64,000 bases of DNA from Frondihabitans australicus (GCF_003634555.1 NZ_RBKS01000001.1:3596001-3660000); one strand, 5' to 3'; shown: positions 51,325-61,307, counted from the first letter of the stretch. Numbers and translations are program-made. The notes: a model not told the origin generated them from the sequence alone.

Positions 51325-53115
51325 GTGTCGTTCCCGCCGCCCTACGGCCAGCAGCCCCTGCCCGAGCGCGATCCGCGGCAGGGCGACGGCCAGCAGCCTC
51401 AGCCCCAGCCCCCGCAGTACGGCTACGGGACGAGCGGCGGCTACGGCTACGGCCAGCAGCAGCCCGGCACGCCCTACGGCCAGAACCCCTACGGCCAGAA
51501 CCCCTACGGCCAGTCCCAGGACAACCCCTGGGGCCCGCCGCCTCCGCGCCGCCGGCGTCCCAGCCGCCGCCTGATCATCGGCCTCGCGGGTGCCCTCGCG
51601 TTCGTCCTCGTCGCCGTGGTCGGCGTCGTCTCGTTCGGCCTCGTCGGCAGCGGCAACGACACCGCGACGGCGAAAGCCCTCGAGGCCCGCTACACCCAGG
51701 CGATCGACTGGCAGCACTGCAGCGGCCAGTACTACTGCGGCGCGATCGAGGCGCCGCTGGACTGGTCCAGCACCTCCAGCAAGTCGATCCGGATCGCCCT
51801 GATCGAGCATCGGCCGAAGACCGGTGAGGCGAAGCAGTCGATCGTCGTGAATCCGGGCGGGCCCGGCGGCTCCGGCGTGAACTTCGTCGGCTCGTCGGTG
51901 CTGAACGCCGTCGACAAGACCATCGCCTCGAAGTACAACGTGGTCGGCTTCGACCCTCGCGGCGTCGGCTACTCGAGTGCGGTCAAGTGCTACGACGCGG
52001 CGAACACCGACACGTACCTGTACGGGATCCTGCCCGGAGCGATCGGCTCGAAGACCTGGCTGGCGGCTCAGACGAAAGCGCAGAAGAAGTACGGCGAGGC
52101 GTGCAAGACGAACACCGGCGACCTCCTCGCCCACGTCGACACGACCAGCTCGGCGCGCGACATGGACCTCATCCGGGCTGACCTCGGGGCGTCGAAGCTC
52201 AACTACATCGGCTACTCGTACGGCTCGTACCTTGGCACGATCTACGCCGGGCTCTACCCCGGAAAGGTCGGCCGCTTCGTCTTCGACGGCGCCGACGATC
52301 CCTGGTACGGCGACGCGTCGGGCATCAGCGACGACCAGACGGTGCAGCAGGCGGTGGGCTTCGAAGACGATCTGAAGTCGTGGATGAAGGCCTGCCTGGC
52401 GGGGAGCGCCAAGGCGGTGGGTTCCGGATCCTGCCCCTTCACGGCCACGAGCGTCACAGCCGGCATGGACGACGTGCAGGCGATGCTGGCGAAGGTGCAG
52501 AAGTCGCCGCTCGACAACTCCGACGGCCGAAAGCTCGGCTCGGCCACCCTCGCGACGGCGATCTTCTCGGCGATGTACGACACCTCCGAGTGGCCCGCGC
52601 TGACCAAGGCCTTCGCGGGCGTGCAGGCCGGCGACCCGAAGGCGGCGTTCGCGCTCGCCGACGCCTACAACGACCGCACCTCGTCGGGGAAGTACTACGA
52701 CAACACGTCCGACGCCTTCCTCGCGATCACGTGCCTCGACGACGGCGGCGACAGCTTGAGCGATCAGAAGAAGGAGTTCGACGCCCTCAAGAAGAAGGCG
52801 CCCGTGCTCGGCGTCTACGAGTCGTACGGTGCGATCACCTGCAACGAGTGGCCCGAGAAGGCCGTCGCGGCGCCCGCGCCCGTGACGGCGAAGGGCTCGG
52901 GCCCCATCCTGATCCTCGGCAACACCGGAGACCCCGCGACCCCCTACGCAGGAGCAAAGGCGCTCGCGAAACAGCTCGACAACGGCCACCTCCTCACCTA
53001 CGTCGGCGAGGGGCACACGATCTACGGCCAGGGTGTCAGCTGCATCGACACGCGCGTGGACTCGTACCTCGAGACCGGGAAGACCCCCGCGGCGGGCATC
53101 CGCTGCACGAAGTAG
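51325..53115 (+). CDS. Membrane-anchored alpha/beta hydrolase (tripeptidyl aminopeptidase-like)
   Basis: A 596-residue protein. Residues 1-75 are Gln/Pro/Gly/Tyr-rich with repeated PYGQN units. One membrane helix follows (about 85-108), then an extracytoplasmic alpha/beta hydrolase domain. The oxyanion segment is NPGGPGGSGVNFVG, the nucleophile GYSYGSYLG, the acid Asp in NTGDPATPYAG and the His in GEGHTIYG. The C-terminal TAP-like domain supports peptidase or esterase activity on short peptides. The GTG start has a weak ribosome site. The large inverted repeat lies just upstream. Confidence 0.88.
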   Translation: MSFPPPYGQQPLPERDPRQGDGQQPQPQPPQYGYGTSGGYGYGQQQPGTPYGQNPYGQNPYGQSQDNPWGPPPPRRRRPSRRLIIGLAGALAFVLVAVVGVVSFGLVGSGNDTATAKALEARYTQAIDWQHCSGQYYCGAIEAPLDWSSTSSKSIRIALIEHRPKTGEAKQSIVVNPGGPGGSGVNFVGSSVLNAVDKTIASKYNVVGFDPRGVGYSSAVKCYDAANTDTYLYGILPGAIGSKTWLAAQTKAQKKYGEACKTNTGDLLAHVDTTSSARDMDLIRADLGASKLNYIGYSYGSYLGTIYAGLYPGKVGRFVFDGADDPWYGDASGISDDQTVQQAVGFEDDLKSWMKACLAGSAKAVGSGSCPFTATSVTAGMDDVQAMLAKVQKSPLDNSDGRKLGSATLATAIFSAMYDTSEWPALTKAFAGVQAGDPKAAFALADAYNDRTSSGKYYDNTSDAFLAITCLDDGGDSLSDQKKEFDALKKKAPVLGVYESYGAITCNEWPEKAVAAPAPVTAKGSGPILILGNTGDPATPYAGAKALAKQLDNGHLLTYVGEGHTIYGQGVSCIDTRVDSYLETGKTPAAGIRCTK

Positions 53116-53170
53116 GTTCTCCGCCTCCGGGACGATCCGCGCACCGTTATCCGTCTGTTACCTTGGCGGG

Positions 53171-54559
53171 ATGCACCCGGGGGAAGCTTCAGAGCCGTCA
53201 GCGCCGAGGGGCGAAGCGAGCGCCGAAGCGAACTCCACTGCGAACGCCGAAGCGAACGCGACCTCGAACGCCACGCCGCTCGCCCGCCACGGTCGGCTGC
53301 CGAGGCGCCACCCGGTCGTCTCGCTGATCAAGGGCCTCGCGATCGCCCTGGTCGTCGTGGTGGTGAGCGCCGGATCGATCGGCGCGATCGCCACCTGGCA
53401 GATCCTGGGCGGGGCGAAGCCGACGGCGCAGTTCACGGCAGCCGTGCCGTCCGGAGCGGCGTCGACCGCGCCGGCAGTCAGCGCGTACTCGGGCGAAGTG
53501 AACATGCTCGTCGTCGCCACCGACACCCGGACCGGCCAGGGCGCGGCCTTCTCCGACCCCGCCGACCAGCGCGCGTCGTCGGGAGCCGGGCAGAACGACA
53601 CGAACCTCCTGGTGCACATCAACGCCGACCACTCGCAGATGCTCGTGATCAGCCTTCCGCGCGACCTCGAGTTCCCGTTCCCGGCGTGCCCGAACGGCTC
53701 AGGCGGCACCACGCCCGCGAGCAGCCAGGCGATGCTGAACACGGCGCTCGTCCGCGGCGGGACGAAGGGCGGCCTGCAGTGCGCCGCCGACGCGGTGAGC
53801 CAGCTGACCGGCGTGCGCATCGACTACGCCGCCCTCGCGACGTTCTCGGACGTCGTCTCCATGTCGAACGCGATCGGCGGCGTCACGGTGTGCCTGGCGA
53901 CGCCGATCGACGACGACAACGTCACGCCGGCGCTGCACCTGAAGGCCGGAAACGTGAACCTCGTCGGCGCGCAGGCCGGTGCGTTCCTCCGTTCGCGCGA
54001 GGGCGTCGGCTACGGCGGCGACACCAGTCGCATCTCGAGCCAGCAGATCTTCATGTCGGCCATGATGCGCAAGATCGTCTCGGCGGGCACCCTCACGAAC
54101 CCGGTGAAGCTCTACGGCCTGGCGTCGACAGCCGTCCGCAGCGTCCAGCTCTCGTCGACCCTCGACCCGAAGACGCTCGTCACGATCGGTCTCGCCATCA
54201 AGGGCATCGGCCTGTCGAACATGGTGTTCCTCGCCTACCCGAACCTCCCCGACCCCGCCGACAGCAACCGGGTGATCCCCGACCCCGCCGGCGTGGCGAT
54301 CCTCCGCTCGGCGCTGCAGAGCGGCACGCACGTGGCGCTCTCGCCGAACAGCCTCGGTCAGGCGGCGGTGACGCAGTCGCCGGCGGCACAGGGAGCGCCT
54401 GCGACGTCGGCCCCGGCGACGCCTCCCGCTGCTCCTGCGACCAAGCCTTCGGGCGCAGGATCAGGAGCCCCGACGCCTCAGAGCACCTCGGCCGTGCTCC
54501 CCGGCACCGCGACGGGCCAGAACGCGTCGCAGCAGACCTGCGCGGCCAAGAAGTACTGA
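53171..54559 (+). CDS. LytR-CpsA-Psr family cell-wall protein
   Basis: A 462-residue protein with a charged cytoplasmic N-terminus, one membrane helix (SLIKGLAIALVVVVVSAGSI) and an external LCP domain. Family residues are present: the Arg/Asp-rich LLVHINADHSQMLVISLPRD, GGVTVCLATPIDDD, LVGAQAGAFLRSREGVGYGGD with the phosphate-binding Arg residues, and SRISSQQIFM. The C-terminus is an Ala/Pro/Thr-rich linker. LCP enzymes attach glycopolymers to peptidoglycan. It starts 55 bases after the hydrolase gene. Confidence 0.92.
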   Translation: MHPGEASEPSAPRGEASAEANSTANAEANATSNATPLARHGRLPRRHPVVSLIKGLAIALVVVVVSAGSIGAIATWQILGGAKPTAQFTAAVPSGAASTAPAVSAYSGEVNMLVVATDTRTGQGAAFSDPADQRASSGAGQNDTNLLVHINADHSQMLVISLPRDLEFPFPACPNGSGGTTPASSQAMLNTALVRGGTKGGLQCAADAVSQLTGVRIDYAALATFSDVVSMSNAIGGVTVCLATPIDDDNVTPALHLKAGNVNLVGAQAGAFLRSREGVGYGGDTSRISSQQIFMSAMMRKIVSAGTLTNPVKLYGLASTAVRSVQLSSTLDPKTLVTIGLAIKGIGLSNMVFLAYPNLPDPADSNRVIPDPAGVAILRSALQSGTHVALSPNSLGQAAVTQSPAAQGAPATSAPATPPAAPATKPSGAGSGAPTPQSTSAVLPGTATGQNASQQTCAAKKY

Positions 54560-54638
54560 ACCCCAGCCTCCGGAAGAGGCACAAGTGACCCCTGGCCAGG
54601 GGATTGTGGGCGCACAGGAGATCCGTAGACTCTCGCCC

Positions 54639-55013
54639 ATGCCGTACTTGTTCGAGGCCGTCACGGTCATCCTCATCATCGTGGCGCTCGTCGATCTGAT
54701 CCCGCGCCAGGACCACGAGATCCAGCACATGCCGAAGGTGGTGTGGGCGCTGCTGATCATCCTCATCCCGGTCGTCGGCGTCGTCCTGTGGTTCGTCATC
54801 GGTCGCCAGTACCGGGCGCCGCAGCAGTACCGCACCACGCGCGACCCGCACGAGACGTCGGCGCCGATGCCGCACCCGGCGTCGAACCGCGTGAAGACGA
54901 CCGAGGAGGAGCTCGCCGACCTCGACCGCGAGATCGAGTTCTACGAGAAGCAGGCGAAGCTCAAGCGCCTCCAGTCGGAGGTCGACGGCGCACCCGACGA
55001 GCAGACGACCTAG
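54639..55013 (+). CDS. PLDc_N-type membrane protein
   Basis: A 124-residue protein with two membrane helices (FEAVTVILIIVALVDLI and VWALLIILIPVVGVVLWFVI) followed by GRQYRAP, the signature of the phospholipase D N-terminal (PLDc_N) domain. The C-terminal half is a charged helix (EELADLDREIEFYEKQAKLK). No phospholipase domain is attached. The function is unknown; such proteins are usual in actinobacteria. Confidence 0.82.
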   Translation: MPYLFEAVTVILIIVALVDLIPRQDHEIQHMPKVVWALLIILIPVVGVVLWFVIGRQYRAPQQYRTTRDPHETSAPMPHPASNRVKTTEEELADLDREIEFYEKQAKLKRLQSEVDGAPDEQTT

Positions 55014-55092
55014 CGTCCGGCCGGGCCGACCAGCACTGCCAGCGGCCGCGAGCCTGACCAGCAGCCGGTCAGAGCGCCGAGGAGATGTACGG

Positions 55093-55127
55093 CGTGGAGT
55101 GGCCGCAACCCGAATGCGCCCACTCCA
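55093..55127. terminator. Hairpin between convergent genes
   Basis: GTGGAGTGG and CCACTCCAC pair perfectly around a 17-base loop, between the ends of the PLDc_N gene and lgt. No T tract is present; it is a probable bidirectional terminator. Confidence 0.55.
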
Positions 55128-55208
55128 CACCGACGGTCAGGAGACCAGACCCGACATCCGGCTCCGACACGACGAATGTAGCGTGACGCGACACGTGCTG
55201 TCTGTCCG

Positions 55209-56108
55209 TCATACAGCGGACACGCCTGCCTCCGAATCGGTGTCGGCCTCGGTGGCGGCCACCGCCGCCGGCGGTGACTCCGGGATCGCCGGATGCCCTC
55301 GACGCCCACTCACGATGATCACGATCAGGCCGAAGATCGCGGCGGCGATGGCGACGTCCTCGTTGATCTTGAGACCGAACAGGTAGAACTCGGTGGGGTC
55401 GAGGCGGAGGTACTCGAGGAAGGCGCGCGCGGCGCCGTACCAGAGGAAGTAGAAACCGGCGGTCTGCCCGAGCTTGAGTGCGAGGCGTCGGCCGACCGTG
55501 AGGATCAGCACGGCGCCGAGGATGTTCCAGAGCATCTCGTAGAGGAAGAGCGGCTGGAACAGCGTCCCGGCCGGCACGCCCGCGGGGTAGGCCGCGTTGT
55601 CGGGCGAGATCTGCAGACCCCACGGCAGCGTGGTCGGGCCGCCGTAGAGCTCCTGGTTGAAGTAGTTTCCGAGCCGGCCGAAGGCCTGCGCCAGCAGCAG
55701 GCCGGGGATCACGGCGTCGGCGAACAGCGCGAACGGCACCTTCGCCCGGCGGCAGCCGATGTAGGCGCCGAGCGTGCCGCAGAGGATCGACCCGAAGATC
55801 GCGAGCCCGCCCTCCCAGATCGCGAAGACGTTGAGCAGGTTGTCGCCCGCGGCGAAGTAGTCGCCCGGGTGCGTGACCACGTGGTAGAACCGACCGCCGA
55901 CGATGCCGATCGGCACCGCCCAGATCGCGATGTCGATGATGGTGCCGGAGCCGAGGCCCCGCTTGACCATGCGGCCGTTCGTCACCCAGCATGCGATGGC
56001 GATGCCGACCACGATGCAGATCGCGTAGTAGTGGATCTCGAGGGGGCCCAGGTCGAAATGGTTGACCGGGGGGCTGGGTATGCCGCCATGGAACATGCTG
56101 TCGAGCAT
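55209..56108 (-). CDS. lgt: Prolipoprotein diacylglyceryl transferase
   Basis: A 299-residue enzyme with about seven membrane helices that moves diacylglycerol from phosphatidylglycerol to the lipobox Cys of prelipoproteins. Signature blocks are GPLEIHYYAICIVVGI, the VGGRFYHVVTHPGDY segment, and GRLGNYFNQELYGGPT with the conserved Arg and Asn. C-terminal helices include LWYGAARAFLEYLRLDP. The acidic tail is variable in the family. This is a core gene, supporting a chromosomal location. Confidence 0.96.
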   Translation of the reverse strand: MLDSMFHGGIPSPPVNHFDLGPLEIHYYAICIVVGIAIACWVTNGRMVKRGLGSGTIIDIAIWAVPIGIVGGRFYHVVTHPGDYFAAGDNLLNVFAIWEGGLAIFGSILCGTLGAYIGCRRAKVPFALFADAVIPGLLLAQAFGRLGNYFNQELYGGPTTLPWGLQISPDNAAYPAGVPAGTLFQPLFLYEMLWNILGAVLILTVGRRLALKLGQTAGFYFLWYGAARAFLEYLRLDPTEFYLFGLKINEDVAIAAAIFGLIVIIVSGRRGHPAIPESPPAAVAATEADTDSEAGVSAV

Positions 56109-56185
56109 GGATCATCCGCCCCAGGAATTCATGCGAATCGCCTGAGTGCCGCTCATCCCCGGTTCGCGTGCCCGGTGCGGCCGTG

Positions 56186-56737
56186 CTACATCGCGGCGCG
56201 ACGAGGCAGCAGCAGGAGCATGGTGACGCCGATCACGATCAGCACGATCGACCCCACCGTGAGGAACGCCGACAGGGCCACGAGCGGCAGCAGGATCATC
56301 ACCACTCCCGCCAGGAGGCTCACCACGCCGGCCACGATCGTCAGCCATCGCGCCCCGCCGACGTAGCCGACGGCTCCGCCGATCAGGCTGCTCGCCCCCT
56401 CGAAGATCCACGCGAAGCCGATGAGGTAGCCGAGCACGGACAGCGAGCGGAACGGGTCGATCCAGCACAGGATGCCGGCGACGAGCGTGAGCGCCCCCAG
56501 GATGCCTGCGAACCAGCGCATTCCCCGGGTGAGGTCGCTCGCCGTGTAGGAGTGCACGATCCTGCGCAGTCCGACGACCACGAGAGCGATGCCGAAGACG
56601 ATGGCGACGGCCACGAGCGACGTGCCGGGGAAGATGAGGCCGATGAGCCCGAGAACGATCGCGACGACGGCGACGCCGATCACCCAGCCGCGGTGGAAGA
56701 GGACGGTGTTGCGACTCAGCGGCGTCGGCGTGGCCAT
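56186..56737 (-). CDS. HdeD/DUF308-family membrane protein
   Basis: A 183-residue protein with six hydrophobic helices in three pairs, including RGWVIGVAVVAIVLGLIGLI, GMRWFAGILGALTLVAGIL and LIGFAWIFEGASSLIGG. This is the DUF308/HdeD pattern, associated with acid resistance in enterobacteria. GGAGG is five bases before the ATG. It lies 77 bases upstream of lgt on the same strand. Confidence 0.87.
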   Translation of the reverse strand: MATPTPLSRNTVLFHRGWVIGVAVVAIVLGLIGLIFPGTSLVAVAIVFGIALVVVGLRRIVHSYTASDLTRGMRWFAGILGALTLVAGILCWIDPFRSLSVLGYLIGFAWIFEGASSLIGGAVGYVGGARWLTIVAGVVSLLAGVVMILLPLVALSAFLTVGSIVLIVIGVTMLLLLPRRAAM

Positions 56738-56938
56738 GGTGTCCTCCAGTGATCGCGGAGAGGAAAGCGCCCGGGTGCGGGCGTACTGAGCGTACGGGGT
56801 GACGGCGATCGAGGGCCAGACGGGCGCCCCCGCGTGTGCGCCAGGGTTTCGCCTGGACGTCACCGCGATGTCACCCGTTCGGGGTTAGATCGGTCTGTCC
56901 ACGACGATCACGCGCGGACGAGCTCAGGGGAGAGAGAC

Positions 56939-59900
56939 ATGCGACGATCACTCGCACTGGCGGCACTCGCGGCCGCGGCACTGGCCGGAGGGCTGCTGAC
57001 CGCGGCTCCTGCGAACGCCGTGCCATCGACCGGCCTCGTCATCGACGAGGTGTACGGCGGCGGCGGCAACTCGGGCGCCACCTACACCAACGACTTCGTC
57101 GAGATCGCCAACCAAGGCGCGGCGGCCGTCGACCTCAGCGGCTACACGGTGCAGTACCACTCGAAGTCGGCGACCGGCACCTGGCAGGCGACGACGCTGA
57201 CCGGCTCGATCGCCCCCGGCGACTTCTACCTCGTGCAGGAGGCGAAGGGCTCCGGCGGCACGACCGCCCTCCCGACCCCCGACGCCACCGGAACGATCGC
57301 GATGAGCGCCACCGACGGCACCGTCGCCCTCGTCGACGGCACCACGGCCCTCACCTGCTCCGACAGCGCCGCCTGCGAGTCGGCCAGCGTCGACCTCGTC
57401 GGCTTCGGCGGCGCGGCGCTCGCCGAGGGCAGCCCCGCCACGGGCGCTTCGAACACGGCCTCGGTGCAGCGTCTCGCCGCGGCCGACACCGACGACAACT
57501 CGGCCGACTTCGCCGCAGGCACCCCGACCCCGGGCGCCGCGAACACCGCGACGGCCCCGACCGGCCCCACCGGCCCGGCGCCGACGCCCGGCGACGTGCG
57601 CATCCACGACATCCAGGGCGCCTCGTGGGTCTCGCCGCTGAACGGCCAGAATGTCGAGAACGTGCCCGGCATCGTCACGGGTCTCCGCACCTCCGGCAGC
57701 AGCAAGGGCTATTGGATTCAGGATCCGACGCCCGACAGCAATCCCGCCACCTCCGAGGGCGTCTTCGTCTACACCTCCACGACCCCGACCGTGAAGGTCG
57801 GCGACTCGGTGCTGGTCACCGCCACCGTGAAGGACTACTACCCCCTCGCCTCGGGCGACACGACGGCCACCACGTCGAACCTCTCGGTGACCGAGCTGGA
57901 AGACCCGACGGCGTACGTCGTCTCGTCGGGCAACGCTCTGCCTGCTCCTGTGGTCATCGGCCCCTCGTCGGTGCCCGCCACCTACGCCCCCGACCTCTCG
58001 GGCGCGAGCATCGAGTCGACCCCCATCACTCCGACCCGCTCGGCGCTCGACTACTACGAGTCGCTCGAGGGCATGCGGGTCGAGGTCGACGACGCCCGCG
58101 TCGTCGGCCCGAGCGACCAGTACGGCGAGCAGTACGTCACCACGAAGCCGACCCAGCTCGAGAGCGCCCGCGGCGGCACGCTGCTCACGGCCGAGAACGC
58201 CACCCCGTCGGGTCGCCTCGAGGTCGTCGAGGCGTCAGGTGACAACCCCGAGGTCTCGGTCGGCGACGTCTTCACCGGCGCGACGGTCGGCCCGATCGAC
58301 TGGTCGCAGTACGGCGGCTACACGCTCGACGCGACGACCCTCGGCGCGGTGAAGAGCGCCGGCCTGACGGCGAGCGTCGCCACGAAGGCTCAGAGCGACC
58401 AGCTGTCGGTCGCGACCTACAACGTCGAGAACCTGGCCCCGTCGGATCCTGCGTCGAAATTCGCTGCCCTCGCCAAGGGCGTCGTGACCAACCTCGCCTC
58501 GCCCGACATCCTCACGGTCGAGGAGGTGCAGGACGACACCGGCGCCACGGACGACGGCACCGTCGCCGCGGGCACCACGATCGACAAGCTGACGGCGGCC
58601 ATCGCCGCGGCCGGCGGACCGACCTACTCGTCGCGGGAGATCGACCCGGTCAATGACGCCGACGGAGGCCAGCCGGGCGGCAACATCCGCGTCGTGTTCC
58701 TCTACAACGCGAAGCGGGTGACGTTCGACGACCGCGGCTCGGCCTCGACGAACCGCTCCACGACGGCCACCGCGGTGACGAAGGTGCACGGCTCGCCCGA
58801 CCTCACGCTCTCGCCCGGCCGCATCGACCCGACGAACTCGGCCTGGACCTCGAGCCGCAAGCCGCTCGTCGGCGAGTTCACCTTCCGCGGGCGCAAGGTC
58901 TTCGTGATCGGCAACCACTTCGACGCCAAGCTCGGCGACCAGAACGCCGACGGCCGGTTCCAGTACCCGGCGCAGTCGTCGGCCGCCCAGCGCCAGCAGC
59001 AGGCGACGCTGGTGCACGACTTCACCGCGCAGATCCTCAAGGTCGACAAGAACGCGGCCGTCGTCGTAGCGGGCGACCTGAACGACTACCAGTTCAGCCC
59101 GGCGCTCGCGACGCTGACGGGGAAGCCGCTTCACGGGACCGGATCGCCGATCCTGACCGACCTCATCACCACGCTGCCGGCGAACCAGCAGTACACGTAC
59201 GACTACGACGGCATCAGCGAGGTGCTCGACCACATCCTGGTGACCAAGGGCGTCGGCACGCCCGACTACCAGGTGATCCACCTCAACTCGGAGTTCGCGA
59301 ACCAGGTGTCCGACCACGACCCTCAGGTCGTTCGGATCTTCGGCCACGCCGCGCCGCCGTCGAACCTGGTGCCGCCGTCGGCCGCCGCGCTGAGCTACAG
59401 CGACGCGCTCGACAAGCTCGTCTACAAGGGCACCGAGGTCGGCGGCCTGTCGTCGCTCGCCTACGACACGCGCTCGGGCGCCTGGATCTCGGCGGTCGAC
59501 AACCACGCCGACGACCCGTCGCGGATCTGGTTCTTCCGCAACCTGAACGACCCCACCGTGACCCGTCAGCCGCTCGTGCTGAAGAACACCCAGGGCGTGC
59601 CCTACACCGGTCTCACGGCCGACAACGAGGGCCTCGCGGTGCTGCCCGACGGCGACTACCTGGTGAGCTCCGAGACCGAGCCGTCGATCAGGATCTTCGG
59701 TCGCGACGGCGTCGAGAAGAGCCAGCTGCCGGTGCCCGGTCGGTTCGCCGTCACCGGCACGACGCTGAGCGGCGCAGGGCTCTCCGGGCCGGCCGTGCCG
59801 GGCGAGGCCACCTCCAACGCCACGCTCGAGGGGCTGTCGATCTCGCCGTCGGGCCACACGATCGTGGCGGCGATGGAGGGCGCGCTCTCGGGCGACGTCT

Positions 59901-60415
59901 CCGCCGCCGGAGACGCCACGTCGCACCGTCTGCTCGTCTACACGGAGAAGACCACGTGGACGCGCCACGGGCTGTCGACCACGTGGGTGCTCACCAAGCA
60001 GGTAGGCTACCGCGCCGACACGGGCAACCGGATCCCCGAGGTCGCGCTGGTCTCCGACGACCGGCTGATCGTCGAGGAGGCCGCGTTCACGGCCGACGCC
60101 GGCAACTCGGTCGAGCTGTACTCGGTGTCGGGGCTGTCGCGCGCGGCCGACGTGAGTCGCGTGGCGAACCTGTCCGCTGCTCCTGCGTCGCAGATCCTGT
60201 CGAAGACGCTGGTCGCCGACCTGGTCAAGGGGCCGACGCTCGGCGCCACCGCCCTCGAGACGCAGACGAACCCGCTGCTCGACAACTACGAGGGCATGGC
60301 GATCACGGGTGTCGGGCCGGGAGGGACCGTCGGGGTCAGCCTGATCTCGGACGACAACTTCGGCGCCCTCCAGCGCACCCGCGTGCTCAACCTGGCGGTG
60401 AAGCTGCCCCGCTAG
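56939..60415 (+). CDS. Secreted LTD-nuclease-phytase-like fusion protein
   Basis: A 1158-residue exported protein. A Sec signal (MRRSLALAALAAAALAGG, cut near ANAVPS) is followed by a lamin-tail (LTD) domain (VIDEVYGGGGNSGATYTNDF). An OB-like region comes next, then an endonuclease/exonuclease/phosphatase domain with VATYNVENLAP, VIGNHFDAKLGD, VVAGDLNDYQFSP and VSDHDPQVVR as metal and catalytic sites. The last 350 residues or so (ISAVDNHADDPSRIWFF, EGLAVLPDGDYLVSSETEP) match esterase-like phytase domains. It probably degrades extracellular DNA and phosphate esters for phosphate. GGGGAGAG precedes the ATG. Confidence 0.88.
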   Translation: MRRSLALAALAAAALAGGLLTAAPANAVPSTGLVIDEVYGGGGNSGATYTNDFVEIANQGAAAVDLSGYTVQYHSKSATGTWQATTLTGSIAPGDFYLVQEAKGSGGTTALPTPDATGTIAMSATDGTVALVDGTTALTCSDSAACESASVDLVGFGGAALAEGSPATGASNTASVQRLAAADTDDNSADFAAGTPTPGAANTATAPTGPTGPAPTPGDVRIHDIQGASWVSPLNGQNVENVPGIVTGLRTSGSSKGYWIQDPTPDSNPATSEGVFVYTSTTPTVKVGDSVLVTATVKDYYPLASGDTTATTSNLSVTELEDPTAYVVSSGNALPAPVVIGPSSVPATYAPDLSGASIESTPITPTRSALDYYESLEGMRVEVDDARVVGPSDQYGEQYVTTKPTQLESARGGTLLTAENATPSGRLEVVEASGDNPEVSVGDVFTGATVGPIDWSQYGGYTLDATTLGAVKSAGLTASVATKAQSDQLSVATYNVENLAPSDPASKFAALAKGVVTNLASPDILTVEEVQDDTGATDDGTVAAGTTIDKLTAAIAAAGGPTYSSREIDPVNDADGGQPGGNIRVVFLYNAKRVTFDDRGSASTNRSTTATAVTKVHGSPDLTLSPGRIDPTNSAWTSSRKPLVGEFTFRGRKVFVIGNHFDAKLGDQNADGRFQYPAQSSAAQRQQQATLVHDFTAQILKVDKNAAVVVAGDLNDYQFSPALATLTGKPLHGTGSPILTDLITTLPANQQYTYDYDGISEVLDHILVTKGVGTPDYQVIHLNSEFANQVSDHDPQVVRIFGHAAPPSNLVPPSAAALSYSDALDKLVYKGTEVGGLSSLAYDTRSGAWISAVDNHADDPSRIWFFRNLNDPTVTRQPLVLKNTQGVPYTGLTADNEGLAVLPDGDYLVSSETEPSIRIFGRDGVEKSQLPVPGRFAVTGTTLSGAGLSGPAVPGEATSNATLEGLSISPSGHTIVAAMEGALSGDVSAAGDATSHRLLVYTEKTTWTRHGLSTTWVLTKQVGYRADTGNRIPEVALVSDDRLIVEEAAFTADAGNSVELYSVSGLSRAADVSRVANLSAAPASQILSKTLVADLVKGPTLGATALETQTNPLLDNYEGMAITGVGPGGTVGVSLISDDNFGALQRTRVLNLAVKLPR

Positions 60416-61307
60416 CCCTTGGTGAGGTGCGCGGCCAGGAAGGTCATCTGGGCGGGTGCGATGCGGCGCCAGTACGCCGAGTCGTGCCCGCCCGGCGTGA
60501 ATCCGCCGGCCGGCCTCGTCGCGAATCCGGCCACGTAGTCGCGGTCGTTCGGGCAGAACCCGTCGCCCGTGCCGCAGTCGACCCTCACGGCTACGCCGTC
60601 GAGAAGGTGCTGGCGGCCGTACAGCGTGTGCTCGGCGAAGTCGGCGGCGCCGTCGAAGGCCGAGGCGGTCGCCCGGTCGGCAGTGTGCCAGAGGGCGACG
60701 CTCTCAGCCGTGACGGCCGCCACTCGAGCGGACCCGAGCTGCCCGCCGATCAGCAGCGCCCCGTACGCGCCCATCGACCAGCCGAGCAGGCCGATGCGAC
60801 CCGTGTCGAGGCCCTTGGAGGCCAGGAGCGGGAGGAACTCGTCGGCGACCATCGCTCCGGAGTCCTCCCCCGTCGCCCGCCGATGCCAGTACGTGTTGCC
60901 GCCGTCGACCGACGCCAGAGCGAACGGCGCCGCTCCGGACTTCACCGCGGCGGCCAGGAACCGGTCGAGATGGAAGTTCCGGTCGAACGCCGACGCGTGC
61001 GAGCCGCCGAAGCCGTGCAGCACGACGGCGACGGCAGGTGGTCGCCCGGAGTCGAGCCCGGCGGGTAGGCGATCGAGTAGCCGACGGTCTTCCCGAGACG
61101 CTTGGGTGAGACGAAGGTGCCCGTGACGACCGCTCCCGCGGCGACGTGCGGCACGGTGCCCGCGGCGCCGTCGAGCCCGAGGTCGCGGTAGATCGTCGAG
61201 CGGCCGGGCAGGACGCCGCGGTCGACGGCGACGGCGCCCGTCGCCCCGGCCAGGACGACGGCGGCACCGCCGACGAGGAGCGTGCGGCGGGCCAGGCGTG
61301 AGGTCAT
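60412..61307 (-). pseudogene. Exported esterase (PHB depolymerase-like) with apparent frameshift
   Basis: The N-terminal frame begins MTSRLARRTLLVGGAAVVL, a Tat-like signal, and runs to YSIAYPPGSTPGDHLP. The rest of the protein is in another frame: VAVVLHGFGGSHASAF, the nucleophile LLGWSMGAYGALLIG, VDCGTGDGFCPND, and HDSAYWRRIAPAQMTFL. Adding one base near 61,030 joins the two into a protein of about 298 residues with a normal alpha/beta hydrolase order (Ser, Asp, His). So the gene is broken or mis-sequenced. It ends four bases inside the convergent nuclease gene. Confidence 0.78.

Noticed and set aside
51265-53016. Long minus-strand frame of 583 residues
   Set aside because: It is the antisense shadow of the alpha/beta hydrolase gene; very high GC keeps stops rare, and the product is Arg/Val/Gly-rich without motifs.
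58235-59968. Long minus-strand frame opposite the secreted nuclease
   Set aside because: Shadow of a real gene in GC-rich sequence; composition is that of antisense translation.
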